Of a DNA stretch of 64,000 nt, positions 53,643 to 63,584 are shown in pieces. A model generated the notes under the pieces. It was not told where the DNA came from, ran no database searches, and saw nothing but the letters and a program-made list of their open reading frames with translations. The stretch's first letter is position 1, and every line of letters starts with the position of its first letter. A program made the translations under genes and the position numbers. Origin of the DNA: Spirosoma linguale DSM 74 (GTDB taxonomy: Bacteria > Bacteroidota > Bacteroidia > Cytophagales > Spirosomataceae); contig CP001769.1 in NCBI GenBank assembly GCA_000024525.1, positions 6,171,001 to 6,235,000 on the forward strand, written 5' to 3'.

Positions 53643-54269
53643 ATGCCAGCAGTTAAAATAAAACGCGCCAGTTCCACAGTGGACATGACCGCGATGTGCG
53701 ACGTGGCGTTTCTTTTGTTGACGTTCTTCATCCTTACGGCCCAGTTCCGGTCACAGGATGCTGCCACCATCGAAACGCCTTCGTCCATCTCCGGTATCAA
53801 AGTCCCTGACAGCGATATCATGACCATTGGTCTTGGTAGAGACGGCAAAGTCTATTTCGGTATCGACAATGCGCAGAACCGCATTGCCATGCTGGATAAC
53901 GTTGCTGCTGCTAAAGGACTTTCCTTCTCGAACAACGAAAAGAAGGAGTTTTCCCTGATGTCGAACTTTGGTCTGCCCATCAACCAACTGAAAGCCTACC
54001 TGAATCTTCCTAAAGAGCAGCAGGCCAAGGTTAAGCAGGCCGGAATTCCAACGGATTCGACCGGAGCAGGCCCAGCCAACGAGTTGAAAGAGTGGGTCTA
54101 CAATGCCCGGAAGGCCAATAACAATCTTCGAATTGCGTTGAAAGGCGATAACCTCGCTAAATTCCCCGAATTCAAGAATGTACTGGCTACGCTACAAGCG
54201 CAAAACATCAACAAATTCAACCTGATTACGGGAACGGAAGCTCCCCCAGCCGGTTGGAAAGCTGATTAA
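53643..54269 (+). CDS. exbD: ExbD/TolR-family protein (first of two)
   Basis: The 208-residue protein has one N-terminal membrane helix with the essential Asp in MTAMCDVAFLLLTFFIL, which carries protons within the ExbB pore, and a periplasmic domain. It is longer than standard ExbD (about 140 residues). The periplasmic part has an inserted region (LSFSNNEKKEFSLMSNFGLPINQLKAYLNL), as often seen in Bacteroidota. It follows exbB by 14 bases. Two different ExbDs in one operon may form a hetero-dimer in the complex. Confidence 0.9.
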   Translation: MPAVKIKRASSTVDMTAMCDVAFLLLTFFILTAQFRSQDAATIETPSSISGIKVPDSDIMTIGLGRDGKVYFGIDNAQNRIAMLDNVAAAKGLSFSNNEKKEFSLMSNFGLPINQLKAYLNLPKEQQAKVKQAGIPTDSTGAGPANELKEWVYNARKANNNLRIALKGDNLAKFPEFKNVLATLQAQNINKFNLITGTEAPPAGWKAD

Positions 54270-54325
54270 GCGCGTAGCGATTGCACCTATAGTTGATTTT
54301 CACCACGCGAATCTGTTAAGAAAAC

Positions 54326-54862
54326 ATGGCAGAAATTAATACCGGCGGTGGTGGTGGTAAACACGATGGTGGTAAGGTACGGTCAAAGAAAGCGTCGACC
54401 CGGGTGGATATGACCCCCATGGTAGACCTTGGATTTCTCCTGATTACCTTCTTCATTTTGGCCACCACATTGAGCAAACCATCTTCGATGACGCTCAACG
54501 TGCCGGATAAAACACAAAAAGAAGAAACGGAGCCTATTAAGGCTTCCAACGTAATGACCGTCTTTCTGGGTAAAGACAACAAAGCCTATTACATTTTCGG
54601 TAAGGCTGCGGGCGAAGACCCAGAAGTAAAGACTGTTGGTTACGGCTACGAATTTCGTCAGGCCCTCCAGGAAAACGTGAAGAAAGTAGGTGGTGAAAAG
54701 TTTGTTGTGGTTATCAAACCAACAAAATTATCGACCTACAAAAACATGGTAGACGTTCTGGATGAAATGGCGATTACGAAACTGAAGCGGTATGCCCTTG
54801 TGGACGCACTGACTCCGGATGAAGTAAAGCTTCTCAAAGACAAAGTAAAATTAGACGTATAA
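54326..54862 (+). CDS. exbD: ExbD/TolR-family protein (second of two)
   Basis: The 178-residue protein has a charged N-terminus (KHDGGKVRSKKASTRVDMTPM) and the conserved Asp in MVDLGFLLITFFILATTL, followed by a periplasmic ExbD domain (ASNVMTVFLGKDNKAYYIFG, FVVVIKPTKLSTYKNMVDVLDEM). It differs clearly from the first ExbD in the periplasmic domain. The tonB start codon follows 4 bases after the stop, so the two are closely coupled. Confidence 0.9.
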   Translation: MAEINTGGGGGKHDGGKVRSKKASTRVDMTPMVDLGFLLITFFILATTLSKPSSMTLNVPDKTQKEETEPIKASNVMTVFLGKDNKAYYIFGKAAGEDPEVKTVGYGYEFRQALQENVKKVGGEKFVVVIKPTKLSTYKNMVDVLDEMAITKLKRYALVDALTPDEVKLLKDKVKLDV

Positions 54863-54866
54863 CACC

Positions 54867-55691
54867 ATGGCAGAATTAAACTCCCAGGCAACACTCGATG
54901 ATATCGTGTTTGCCAACCGGAACCAAGCGTATGGTGCCTATGATCTGCGGAAGTCATACCCTAAAACTGTAACCAGAGCCCTCATTATCGGTGGTGTCCT
55001 GTTTACGTTGGGGGTATTGACGCCAACGATTATAACTGCGTTGACGCCGGAAGCAAAAGAAGTGTCTATGACGGAGGTGGATTTGATGAAACTCCCACCA
55101 CCGCCTATCGACCCGAATGAACCGCCACCACCGCCACCACCGCCGGTCGAGTTACCGAAGGTGAACACGGTGAAATTCCTGCCACCCGAAGTAAAGCCGG
55201 ATGAGGAAGTACCCGAAGAAACACCACCACCAGCCGTGGAGGAACTGAAGGAAGCCGTTGCTGCCGAAAAAACGCAGGAAGGTGATCCGAACGCTGAAGA
55301 AGTAATTGCTGCTCCTGAAGCATCAGCCGCCCCAACGAAAGTGGAAGTTGCCGTAGAAGCCGCTCCTAAAGAAGAAGAAATCTTTACGGTGGTAGAACAG
55401 CAGCCAGAGTTTAGTGGTGGTATGGCCGCTCTTGGTCAATACCTAAGCAAAAACCTGCGCTACCCGGCAGCAGCTCAACGAGCCAACGTTTCGGGACGTG
55501 TATTTGTCAGCTTCGTTGTAAACACCGATGGCAGTATCCAGGACGTTCAAGTCCTGAAAGGCCTTGGTTTTGGAACGGATGAAGAAGCACAACGCGTAGT
55601 GAAAGGTATGCCGAAATGGCGTCCTGGAAAGCAATCAGGTCGGCCAGTACGGGTAAAGTATAACTTACCTATCAACTTCACGCTGGAATAA
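54867..55691 (+). CDS. tonB: TonB energy-transducing protein
   Basis: The 274-residue protein has a cytoplasmic start carrying the Bacteroidota motif NRNQAYGAYDLRKSYPKTVTRAL, one membrane helix (LIIGGVLFTLGVLTPTIITAL), and a proline-rich periplasmic span (PPPPIDPNEPPPPPPPPVELP). A Glu/Ala/Pro linker leads to the TonB C-terminal domain (NLRYPAAAQRANVSGRVFVSFVVNTDGSIQDV ... MPKWRPGKQSGRPVRVKYNLPINF). It passes proton-motive energy to outer-membrane receptors by contacting their TonB boxes. The next small gene starts 5 bases after its stop. Confidence 0.94.
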   Translation: MAELNSQATLDDIVFANRNQAYGAYDLRKSYPKTVTRALIIGGVLFTLGVLTPTIITALTPEAKEVSMTEVDLMKLPPPPIDPNEPPPPPPPPVELPKVNTVKFLPPEVKPDEEVPEETPPPAVEELKEAVAAEKTQEGDPNAEEVIAAPEASAAPTKVEVAVEAAPKEEEIFTVVEQQPEFSGGMAALGQYLSKNLRYPAAAQRANVSGRVFVSFVVNTDGSIQDVQVLKGLGFGTDEEAQRVVKGMPKWRPGKQSGRPVRVKYNLPINFTLE

Positions 55692-55696
55692 AACCT

Positions 55697-55918
55697 ATGC
55701 GCGGACAGAATCGAGGTCCAGCGAAGTTAACACTGTACATTGCAGTACTGGCTTCGCTGGCATACTTGGGAGGAGGCATCGGACTGATAGCCTCCTCTCA
55801 GTCTTTTGGGGTACTCCCTGAGCCGGGCTTATTACGGTATAGTATGGGGGCACTGCTAATCATTTATGGAGCGTTTCGAGCATACAGGGCTTACCTGCGT
55901 TTTCAGGAAAATGAGTAA
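55697..55918 (+). CDS. Small two-helix membrane protein of the exb-tonB operon
   Basis: The 73-residue protein has two hydrophobic segments (LTLYIAVLASLAYLGGGIGLIA and LLRYSMGALLIIYGAFRAYRAYL) and a charged end (RFQENE). It is not a named family to my knowledge. It starts 5 bases after tonB, and its last codons overlap the start of the PstS-like gene by 8 bases (ATGAGTAA), so it is part of the operon. A role as an accessory subunit of the energising complex is plausible but unproven. Confidence 0.75.
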   Translation: MRGQNRGPAKLTLYIAVLASLAYLGGGIGLIASSQSFGVLPEPGLLRYSMGALLIIYGAFRAYRAYLRFQENE

Positions 55919-56852
55919 ACTACTTTTAAGTATCGCGGGAGTACTAGGACTACTGGCCGGCCTCTTAAGCTGCGGGGATGGGAAGCCCCCGCTCGACAAT
56001 CCATCTCGCGGAGAAATTGTTGTGGCAGCCGATGAATCATTCCAGCCACTGGTTACCCAGTTAACCTCGGCTTACTCAGGAATTTATCCAGACGCCCACT
56101 TCAAGGTTGTTTTCAGACCCGAACAGGAAGCTATCAATATGATGCTTCGGGATAGTGCACGGCTAGTTTTTGCAACACGCATCCTCAATTCAAATGAACG
56201 GGCCATCCTGGATCAACGGAAGATCAAGGGAGCAACCGAAAAAATTGCTACGGATGGAGTTGCCTTGATCATTAACATGGCAAATACGGACAGCCTCATT
56301 ACGATGGCTGAGTTGCAAACTATTTTTGATGGAAAGACAACCCAGTGGGGCCAGCTGAAGGGAGGTAATCAAAACAGCCCGATCACGCTGGTGTTCGACA
56401 ATAACAATTCCAGCAATCTGGAGTTTGTATTAAAAACTTTTAATGTAAAAGACGTCAAGCGTTTGCGGATATTCACGACGCGCTCGAACCGGGAAGTAAT
56501 TGATTTCGTTCGCAAAAACCCGTCGGCAATAGGTTTTATTGGCGTTAACTGGATCAGTGATGGTGATGAACCACTTTCGGTGGAACTGGCAAAAGACCTG
56601 CGCGTAATGGGCGTATCGAGTATGGTGAACCCAACAAAACGCGATGACTATTTTCAGCCGTTTCAGGAAGATTTAGGTATGCAGCGTTATCCATTACGGC
56701 GCCCAGTCTATATATTGAGCCGCGAAACCCATCCAGGCTTAGGTGGCGGATTAATTAATTATATTGCCAGAGATGCTGGTTCGTTAATCATCGGTAAATT
56801 AGGTCTTTGGCCAAGAATTCCGTATGATCGCGTCATAAATCTGACCAAATAA
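55911..56852 (+). CDS. PstS-like periplasmic phosphate/anion-binding lipoprotein
   Basis: From ATG 55911 (MSKLLLSIAGVLGL) it has 313 residues with a lipobox LLSC (Cys about residue 21); an in-frame ATG at 55866 is less likely. It has the PBP-like fold of PstS proteins: EIVVAADESFQPLVTQLTSAYSGIYPDAHFKV, then ATDGVALIINMANTDSLITMAELQTIFDGKTTQW, typical of phosphate-binding PstS, and later NPSAIGFIGVNW. No PstCAB transporter genes are near, so it probably has another role within this TonB operon, such as ligand sensing or delivery. The overlap with the preceding gene implies translational coupling. Confidence 0.82.
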   Translation: MSKLLLSIAGVLGLLAGLLSCGDGKPPLDNPSRGEIVVAADESFQPLVTQLTSAYSGIYPDAHFKVVFRPEQEAINMMLRDSARLVFATRILNSNERAILDQRKIKGATEKIATDGVALIINMANTDSLITMAELQTIFDGKTTQWGQLKGGNQNSPITLVFDNNNSSNLEFVLKTFNVKDVKRLRIFTTRSNREVIDFVRKNPSAIGFIGVNWISDGDEPLSVELAKDLRVMGVSSMVNPTKRDDYFQPFQEDLGMQRYPLRRPVYILSRETHPGLGGGLINYIARDAGSLIIGKLGLWPRIPYDRVINLTK

Positions 56853-56943
56853 ATAAGTTTTTTTAAGGTTAACCGCAATTTTTTAGTTTTGTCAATTGTT
56901 TTATAAGCATTAACCAATTTCCCTAATTTCCAACTTGAATTAC

Positions 56944-58716
56944 ATGATGAACAACCAGAAGCAATCGCTGATGACCATCCTGTTTATGGGGGCTACACTA
57001 ACGACTCCTTTATTTGCACAGGACGTCCAATCGGCCTTGAAGGATGTAGAAGCTGAGCGATATAATAAGGCGGGCCAAACGCTAACGCAGTTGGCCACCA
57101 GCTCGCCGACGGCTGATAATCAGTTTTATCTGGGCTATTATTATCTGAGAAGCGGACAACTAGATAAGGCGAAAGCAACCTTCGAAAAAGGTGCTGCTGC
57201 CGATGCTAAAAATTACTTGAATAACATTGGTCTGGCAGGTGTAGCCATGGCCAAAGGTGATGGCGCTACAGCTAAAGGCTTGATCGATAACGCCGTTGCC
57301 CAAACAAAAAGCAAGAATCAGGATGTATTGATTCGTGGTGCAGAAATGTACACGTTGTCTGATCAGCCAAAGCAGAATGACCCGGCAGCTGCCCTCAGCC
57401 TGCTCACTGTGGCCGATGAGAAAGACAAGAAAAACGAAAACGCCGAGATCGAAATGCTGATGGGCGACGCGTACTTTCTGAAAAATGATGGCGGTAACGC
57501 GATCACGAAGTACGAAAACGCCCTGGCAATCAACCCTAATCTTGCCGAGGCCAACTACAAAATTGGCCGTTTGTATCTGCGTGGCAAAAACTACCAGAAA
57601 GCGCAGGACTTCTTTAAGCTGGCTATCCAGAATGATGCCGAATTTGCACCTACGTACCGTGCTTATGCCGATGCACTGGCTAACTCACGTGCTTACAAAG
57701 CGGCTGCTTCGAATTACGAGTTGTACGTACAGAAAAGCGGTACAACGGATCCGGAAATGCTGCTGGACGTAGCTCGTTATAAATTCCTGGCTCAGGATTA
57801 CCAGGGTGCTATCGCTTATCTGGATCAACTGAAAGGGAAAATCAACAACCCAATTATTGACCGGATGTACGGTTGGGCTTACTCTGCTCTAGGCAAGAAC
57901 AACGAATCTGTTGAATCGCTGAACCGCTTTATCTCTACGGCTCCTCAAAAAGTAATGGCCGACGATTATAAATATCTTGGCCGTGCATATGCTCAGATAG
58001 GAACGCCGGAGAGCGATTCGTTAAGCATTGTTAACCTGGAAAAAGCGGCCCCAATGGACACGACAGAGAACCTGTATCGTGAAATTGGCGAGCGTTACTA
58101 CAAAACAAAGCGTTACGATAAAGCAGCTTCGTATTATAAAAAGACGATTTCGACGGATAAGAAGCCTCAGAATAATGACTTCTTGTGGTTGGGTCTCTCT
58201 AACTACCAGTACGCACCACGTGTAGGCCGGGACAGCTCTGCCACACCAATGGATACAGCTCAGATTCGTCAGGTAAAACAACAGTATTATCTGGCGGCAG
58301 ATTCGGCCTTTGCGCAGATGGCATCACGTATTGAAGCCGATGGCAAGAAATACCCACTTGCTTATTATTATCGTGCAGGTGCTAATTACTATGCTTATCC
58401 CAAAGAGCAGGAAAAAGCAGCTGACTTAGCAGGACCTCTGTATGAGAAATTCATCGAGCAGGCTACAACTCCAGATGCAACAGACAAGACAGACTACAAA
58501 CGTTATCTGATAACTGCTTACAAAGCACTGGCTGGTTTTGCTCTGCTGAAGAAAGATGACGCTAAAGCGAAAGAGTACTTTGATAAAGTACTGGCAATTG
58601 ACCCAAATGACGAAAGTGTGAAGAAAGCACTGGAAGGGCCTAAAGCGGCACCAGCAGCACCGGCGAAAGCAGCGCCTAAGGCAGCACCGGCTAAAAAGAA
58701 AGTGGCCGGTAAATAG
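56944..58716 (+). CDS. Periplasmic TPR-repeat protein ending the exb-tonB operon
   Basis: From ATG 56944 (MMNNQKQSLMT) it has 590 residues with a signal peptide (ILFMGATLTTPLFAQ). Many tetratricopeptide repeats follow, for example YYLRSGQLDKAKATFEKGAAAD, ALAINPNLAEANYKIGRLYLRGKNYQKAQDFF and RYYKTKRYDKAASYYKKTISTD. It probably acts as a periplasmic scaffold. The last 25 residues are Ala/Pro/Lys-rich (APAAPAKAAPKAAPAKKK), resembling the ExbB N-terminal stretch. It is 91 bases after the PstS-like gene and precedes a strong terminator, so it is the operon's last gene. Confidence 0.85.
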   Translation: MMNNQKQSLMTILFMGATLTTPLFAQDVQSALKDVEAERYNKAGQTLTQLATSSPTADNQFYLGYYYLRSGQLDKAKATFEKGAAADAKNYLNNIGLAGVAMAKGDGATAKGLIDNAVAQTKSKNQDVLIRGAEMYTLSDQPKQNDPAAALSLLTVADEKDKKNENAEIEMLMGDAYFLKNDGGNAITKYENALAINPNLAEANYKIGRLYLRGKNYQKAQDFFKLAIQNDAEFAPTYRAYADALANSRAYKAAASNYELYVQKSGTTDPEMLLDVARYKFLAQDYQGAIAYLDQLKGKINNPIIDRMYGWAYSALGKNNESVESLNRFISTAPQKVMADDYKYLGRAYAQIGTPESDSLSIVNLEKAAPMDTTENLYREIGERYYKTKRYDKAASYYKKTISTDKKPQNNDFLWLGLSNYQYAPRVGRDSSATPMDTAQIRQVKQQYYLAADSAFAQMASRIEADGKKYPLAYYYRAGANYYAYPKEQEKAADLAGPLYEKFIEQATTPDATDKTDYKRYLITAYKALAGFALLKKDDAKAKEYFDKVLAIDPNDESVKKALEGPKAAPAAPAKAAPKAAPAKKKVAGK

Positions 58717-58740
58717 TAAAATTTCTTAAGTGACAATACT

Positions 58741-58771
58741 AAAAGCGTAGGTTTGACACCTACGCTTTTTT
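58741..58771 (+). terminator. Terminator of the exb-tonB operon
   Basis: AAAGCGTAGGT (58742-58752) pairs with ACCTACGCTTT (58758-58768) around TTGAC, followed by a T-run; 25 bases after the TPR gene. Confidence 0.92.
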
Positions 58772-58833
58772 ATTTTAATAATAATAAATATGGTGACTAG
58801 TAATGAAACAGTTAATATTCTAAATGGGTGTTG

Positions 58834-58841
58834 TAACTTTG
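58834..58841 (+). promoter_or_regulatory. -7 promoter element of adk-obg
   Basis: TAACTTTG matches TAnnTTTG, 50 bases before the adk ATG. No clear -33 element. Confidence 0.55.
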
Positions 58842-58891
58842 CGGGCGCAATTTTTTGACAGACCTATACTGACACTACCTTACAAAGCCGT

Positions 58892-59500
58892 ATGCTTAAC
58901 CTTGTACTGTTTGGCCCGCCGGGTGCCGGAAAAGGAACCCAAAGCGAATATTTAATTAAAAAATATAACCTGGTTCATCTGTCAACTGGAGACTTACTGC
59001 GCTCTCAGATTGCTGCTGGTACCGAATTGGGTTTGCGGGCGAAGCAACTTATGGATCAGGGCTTATTGGTGCCAGACGAAGTTGTTATTGGTATGATTGA
59101 AAGTAAGCTTCAGGAAAACCAGACGCCTGCTACACATAGCGATGGTAGTTTGACAGGTGGGTTTATTTTCGATGGCTTCCCAAGAACGGTCCCACAAGCG
59201 GTTGCTTTAGACCAACTATTGAGTATACACAATACGAAGATCACGATTATGATCGCACTCGTTGTGGATAGCGAAGAACTAACACGGCGTTTGCTGCTTC
59301 GTGGTCAAACCTCCGGTCGGCCTGATGACCAGAACGAGGAATTGATCCGACGACGCGTAAAAGAATATAATGATAAGACCGCTCCTGTTGCTGACTATTA
59401 TAGTCAACAGGGGAAATTCGCTGCGATTGACGGCATTGGTGAGATAGACACGATTTTTAAAGAAATCTGTCATCAAATTGATGAGGCAGTCGGGCGGTAA
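58892..59500 (+). CDS. adk: Adenylate kinase
   Basis: The 202-residue cytoplasmic enzyme interconverts ATP + AMP with 2 ADP. Phosphate-binding loop GPPGAGKGTQSEYL at the start, AMP site STGDLLRSQIAAGTELG, GFIFDGFPRTVPQA, and a short LID segment LLRGQTSGRPDDQNEELIRRRVKEY without the zinc cysteines. These are all typical of the short-LID form seen in Bacteroidota. It is 9 bases ahead of obg, forming a two-gene housekeeping operon. Confidence 0.97.
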   Translation: MLNLVLFGPPGAGKGTQSEYLIKKYNLVHLSTGDLLRSQIAAGTELGLRAKQLMDQGLLVPDEVVIGMIESKLQENQTPATHSDGSLTGGFIFDGFPRTVPQAVALDQLLSIHNTKITIMIALVVDSEELTRRLLLRGQTSGRPDDQNEELIRRRVKEYNDKTAPVADYYSQQGKFAAIDGIGEIDTIFKEICHQIDEAVGR

Positions 59501-59509
59501 CTATTTGCT

Positions 59510-60514
59510 ATGGCTTCCTCAAACTTCATTGATTACGTAAAAATAAATTGCCGCTCCGGAGCGGGCGGTGCAGGATCTGTTCACTTCCGCCGGGAAAAGC
59601 ATACGCCCAAAGGTGGACCAGATGGGGGCGACGGAGGGCGCGGAGGGCATATTATTCTCCGCGGAAACGCACAACTCTGGACGCTTCTACATTTAAAGTA
59701 CCGCAAGCACGTTAAAGCGGGCAACGGTGTGGCGGGTGAAGGCGGTCGGCGAAGTGGTGCTCAGGGCGAAGATGTTATTCTGGATGTACCGCTTGGCACC
59801 ATTGCAAGAGACCCTGAGACGGGCCAACAAGTAGCTGAAATTACGGAAGATGGGCAGGAGATTATTCTGTTTGCCGGCGGACGTGGAGGTATGGGTAACG
59901 ACCATTTCAAGTCCGCGACGCAGCAAGCGCCCGAATATGCCCAGCCCGGCGAACCGGGTCGTGAAGAATGGGTAGTTCTCGAATTAAAATTATTAGCCGA
60001 CGTCGGGCTGGTTGGTTTTCCAAATGCGGGTAAATCAACGCTGTTATCGGTGTTGTCGGCTGCCCGGCCTGAAATTGCGGATTATCCCTTTACAACCCTT
60101 GTCCCTAATTTAGGGGTCGTAGCGTACAGAGATTACAAATCGTTTGTAATGGCCGATATTCCGGGGATCATTGAAGGGGCTTCGCAGGGGAAAGGACTTG
60201 GCTTGCGTTTTTTACGCCACATTGAACGTAACTCCATTCTACTGTTCCTGATCCCGGCAACCAGCGAGAACATTCGTCAGGAGTACAATACCCTGCTGAA
60301 TGAGTTACGCGAGTTTAATCCGGAACTTATGGATAAGACCCGGATGCTGGCTATTACGAAAATGGATCTTGTTGACGATGAAACCCGGCAGATACTACAG
60401 GCCGATTTACCCAAAAAGATACCCGTAGCCTATATTTCGGCCGTTAGTCAACAAGGTTTGGATGAATTAAAAGATATAATCTGGCAAAACCTGACAAATA
60501 GTGAGCCGGTCTGA
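59510..60514 (+). CDS. obg: Obg/CgtA GTPase
   Basis: The 334-residue protein is a GTPase involved in 50S ribosome maturation and stress response. It has the glycine-rich Obg fold ([32 protein letters not shown]) followed by a G domain: G1 [10 protein letters not shown]2 YPFTTL, G3 [17 protein letters not shown]4 TKMD, G5 ISAVS. It lacks the extra C-terminal domain found in some firmicute and actinobacterial forms, normal for this phylum. Co-transcribed with adk. Confidence 0.97.
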   Translation: MASSNFIDYVKINCRSGAGGAGSVHFRREKHTPKGGPDGGDGGRGGHIILRGNAQLWTLLHLKYRKHVKAGNGVAGEGGRRSGAQGEDVILDVPLGTIARDPETGQQVAEITEDGQEIILFAGGRGGMGNDHFKSATQQAPEYAQPGEPGREEWVVLELKLLADVGLVGFPNAGKSTLLSVLSAARPEIADYPFTTLVPNLGVVAYRDYKSFVMADIPGIIEGASQGKGLGLRFLRHIERNSILLFLIPATSENIRQEYNTLLNELREFNPELMDKTRMLAITKMDLVDDETRQILQADLPKKIPVAYISAVSQQGLDELKDIIWQNLTNSEPV

Positions 60515-60574
60515 GTAATACCCACATCAATTTATCTGCAAGTAACCTGCCTGGGTTGTTGCGTATTCACACGT

Positions 60575-63544
60575 ATGAGATACTTTTCCGTAGCCATTGG
60601 TGCGGCATTTATTTTATTGCTTCCCCTTTTTGTTCTAGCTCAGGTTCAGGTGTCTTTTCCGACGACACGGGCGGTTTTGCAACGAAACAATTCAAATCAG
60701 GCAACTATTCGTATAACAGGGTATTATACCGCAACAGTCGGGCGTGTTGAAGCCCGTTTACAGGCAAGGGATGGTATAGGCTCCTCAACCGATTGGGTAA
60801 CACTTCAAAATAATCCATCGGGAGGGGTATTCAGCGGTGATATAACGGGCTCAGGTGGCTGGTACAATCTCGAAGTACGGGGTATGAACGGCGACCAGCA
60901 AGTGGGTAATTCAACAACTGTAGAGCGCGTTGGCATTGGCGAAGTATTTGTCGTAGCCGGACAGTCTAATGCACAGGGTATCCATCAGGATGCACCCAAT
61001 CCACTGAATGACCTGGTAAACTGCGTTAACTACCGTTACCCAGACCAAGGCTTTCCGAACGAACCACCCACCCCCGTATTCACCCAACTCGATAATTCAT
61101 CGGGTTTTACAATAGCGCCCAGAGGAATGGGTAGCTGGGCATGGGGGCAGTTGGGCGATATTCTGGCGAAAAGGTTACGTGTTCCTATTCTATTTTTTAA
61201 CGCAGCTTTTACAGGAACGTTTGTACGTAACTGGCGTGATAGTGCGCCCGAAGGTGGAGTGGCTTATGGCCCTGGCGGGGCCTACCCTGCCCGTCAGCCG
61301 TACATTAACTTAAAACTTGCCCTTCAGTTTTATGCCAATTCCCTCGGCGTGCGCGCTGTACTTTGGCAGCAGGGCGAATCCGATAACCTTTACAATACGT
61401 CAAAAGATCAGTATGTCAACGATCTTCAGTACGTTATCAATCAGTCTCGGCAGGAATACAACAGTAACACGTCGTGGGTAGTAGCCCGTGTGAGTTACGG
61501 CGACTTTACCGGTGGAGTTGACCCAGCTATCATTGACGCTCAGAATCAGGTTATCAGCACAACCGCCAATGTATTTGCCGGGCCTAATACAGATGTGATT
61601 CAAATACCACGCCAACGGCCGCCACGCAATGATCCGGAGGGTGTTCACTTCGATTATAATGGCCTTGTCGATTTGGCAAACGCCTGGAACGCGAGTTTAA
61701 ACGATTCTTTTTTTCAGCGTTCTACACCTATATCACCAGTTGCCTCGCCAACAATCTCTATCGCTTGTGCTTCTAACAACAACCTTTCTCTTACCGTAAA
61801 TGGTAACTACGCCAGTGTGCAATGGGAGTCGGGAGAATCAGGTAATAGTATTACGAAGGGAGCAGGTGTATATCGTGCTAAGGTCAAAGATTCACGGGGA
61901 AATACGCTTTTCACCAATCAGGTGCGGGTATCTGATGCACCAATTGCGGCAACGAGCGATAATAGGCCGCCCTCTGTTTGTATAGGCAGTAGCCTGGCAC
62001 TAACAACGAATTATGACAATGTAACCTGGCTAAACCAGCAGAATAACACAACGGTAGCAACGTCACGCAACTTCTCGACTGTTTCGGCCGGTGCCTACTA
62101 CGTTCGCTATCGGGATGTGAGCGGCTGTGAGTTTACATCGAATGTATTGAACGTAACGGTAAACCCATTACCCGACACGCCTACAATTACCAACGACAAA
62201 CCAACGGTATTCTGCCAAGGGGATAACACGACGCTTCGTGCCAATGTTGATAACATCCAGTACAACTGGAGCGATGGCCAAAAGAATAAGGTGGTGAACG
62301 TTGGCAACTCGGGTTCTTACTTCCTGACGGTAACGGATCGGAATGGTTGTACATCAGCGCAGTCAAACACAATTGCAGTTACTGCGAACCCCGTACCCGC
62401 TAAACCTACCATCGCCACGAACGGCCCAACCACCTTCTGCGCAGACAGAACCATTACCCTAACTGCTCCCCAAAATGTCGCTTATCAGTGGACAAGCGGT
62501 CAAACAACCCAGAGCATCACCCTTAGCCAGTCCGGTAATTTTGCGGTTAAGACCAGTAACCAGTTCGGATGCACATCTGAGCAGTCAGATGTGTTGACGA
62601 TTCAGGTCAATCCTCTCCCACAAACCCCATCTATTACAGCTGGCGGTGCAACAACGTTTTGCGAAGGCAATCGTGTTACGTTAAGTGCAAGCAGCAACAA
62701 CACGATTGTATGGTCCAGTGGCCAGCGCAGCAACAGCATTACTGTTAGTACGTCTGGCAATTTTACCGTTCAGGCACTTGACCAAAATGGCTGTTTATCG
62801 CCCTTTTCACCGGTTATAGCCGTGAAAGTAAACCCTCTGCCTGCAACGCCAACCATACTTGCGGCTCCTTCTCCTATCATTTGTGAAGGAGATAGAGCCA
62901 CCTTACGGGTTGACGGTCCATATACTGTTTTTTGGAGCACCGGCGATTCTACCCAGCGCATTATGACCGGTTCAGCGGGCAATTACTCCGCCAAAATCCG
63001 GGATGTTAATGGCTGTGTTTCTGCTCAGGCAGGAGCCATAACGGTTGAATTAAGACCACTTCCCCCTTCTCCTACCATTAATGTCATTGGTACCTACACC
63101 CTTCAGGCGATAAGCTCAACGAATGGCACCGTATTCCGCTGGCGGGTGGGTACTGATTCGCTAGCGGCACAAACGGCCATTATTAAAGCAAATCAATCTG
63201 GTTCCTATACGGCGCGCGCGTCAATCGTCTACTCACAAGCACTAACCTGCTTCTCGTTACCATCGGCTCCATTCGCTTTTACGGTCGATGTAAGCAATAA
63301 GGGATTAAGTGTTTACCCGAATCCTAATCCGGCTAAAATTATCACAATAGAAACACTGGCTAACCTGACAAATGCCGTTATCACCATTTATACCATCAAT
63401 GGTCAGATAGTCTTCACTACACCGGTTCCCTCCCTGGATGAGCGAAAACAATTGGTTTTAACCAGTTTGACCTCAGGCTCTTACATTTTACGTGTACAAT
63501 CGGCTGATTTTGACGTTTCAAAGCGAATTATACTCGGATTGTAA
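60575..63544 (+). CDS. T9SS-exported SGNH/sialate-O-acetylesterase-like protein with repeated Ig-like domains
   Basis: The 989-residue secreted protein has a signal peptide (FSVAIGAAFILLLPLFVLAQ), a beta-sandwich N-domain (SFPTTRAVLQRNNSN ... WVTLQNNPSGG), and an SGNH hydrolase domain with Ser131 in VVAGQSNAQGIHQ and His358 in PEGVHFDYNG. In SGNH enzymes an Asp usually sits three before the His; here it is Glu355, with Asp353 two positions further upstream. Next come about seven Ig-like repeats of 75-80 residues, most with one Cys in a (F/I)C(E/Q)G-like start and a later NGC (residues about 393-895). The C-terminus LSVYPNPNPAKIITIETL ... KRIILGL is a type A T9SS sorting domain. Likely an extracellular carbohydrate esterase; substrate unknown. 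Confidence 0.85.
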   Translation: MRYFSVAIGAAFILLLPLFVLAQVQVSFPTTRAVLQRNNSNQATIRITGYYTATVGRVEARLQARDGIGSSTDWVTLQNNPSGGVFSGDITGSGGWYNLEVRGMNGDQQVGNSTTVERVGIGEVFVVAGQSNAQGIHQDAPNPLNDLVNCVNYRYPDQGFPNEPPTPVFTQLDNSSGFTIAPRGMGSWAWGQLGDILAKRLRVPILFFNAAFTGTFVRNWRDSAPEGGVAYGPGGAYPARQPYINLKLALQFYANSLGVRAVLWQQGESDNLYNTSKDQYVNDLQYVINQSRQEYNSNTSWVVARVSYGDFTGGVDPAIIDAQNQVISTTANVFAGPNTDVIQIPRQRPPRNDPEGVHFDYNGLVDLANAWNASLNDSFFQRSTPISPVASPTISIACASNNNLSLTVNGNYASVQWESGESGNSITKGAGVYRAKVKDSRGNTLFTNQVRVSDAPIAATSDNRPPSVCIGSSLALTTNYDNVTWLNQQNNTTVATSRNFSTVSAGAYYVRYRDVSGCEFTSNVLNVTVNPLPDTPTITNDKPTVFCQGDNTTLRANVDNIQYNWSDGQKNKVVNVGNSGSYFLTVTDRNGCTSAQSNTIAVTANPVPAKPTIATNGPTTFCADRTITLTAPQNVAYQWTSGQTTQSITLSQSGNFAVKTSNQFGCTSEQSDVLTIQVNPLPQTPSITAGGATTFCEGNRVTLSASSNNTIVWSSGQRSNSITVSTSGNFTVQALDQNGCLSPFSPVIAVKVNPLPATPTILAAPSPIICEGDRATLRVDGPYTVFWSTGDSTQRIMTGSAGNYSAKIRDVNGCVSAQAGAITVELRPLPPSPTINVIGTYTLQAISSTNGTVFRWRVGTDSLAAQTAIIKANQSGSYTARASIVYSQALTCFSLPSAPFAFTVDVSNKGLSVYPNPNPAKIITIETLANLTNAVITIYTINGQIVFTTPVPSLDERKQLVLTSLTSGSYILRVQSADFDVSKRIILGL

Positions 63545-63584
63545 TATAATTCTGCATAGACCGTTTAATCATAGATATTAGCGT

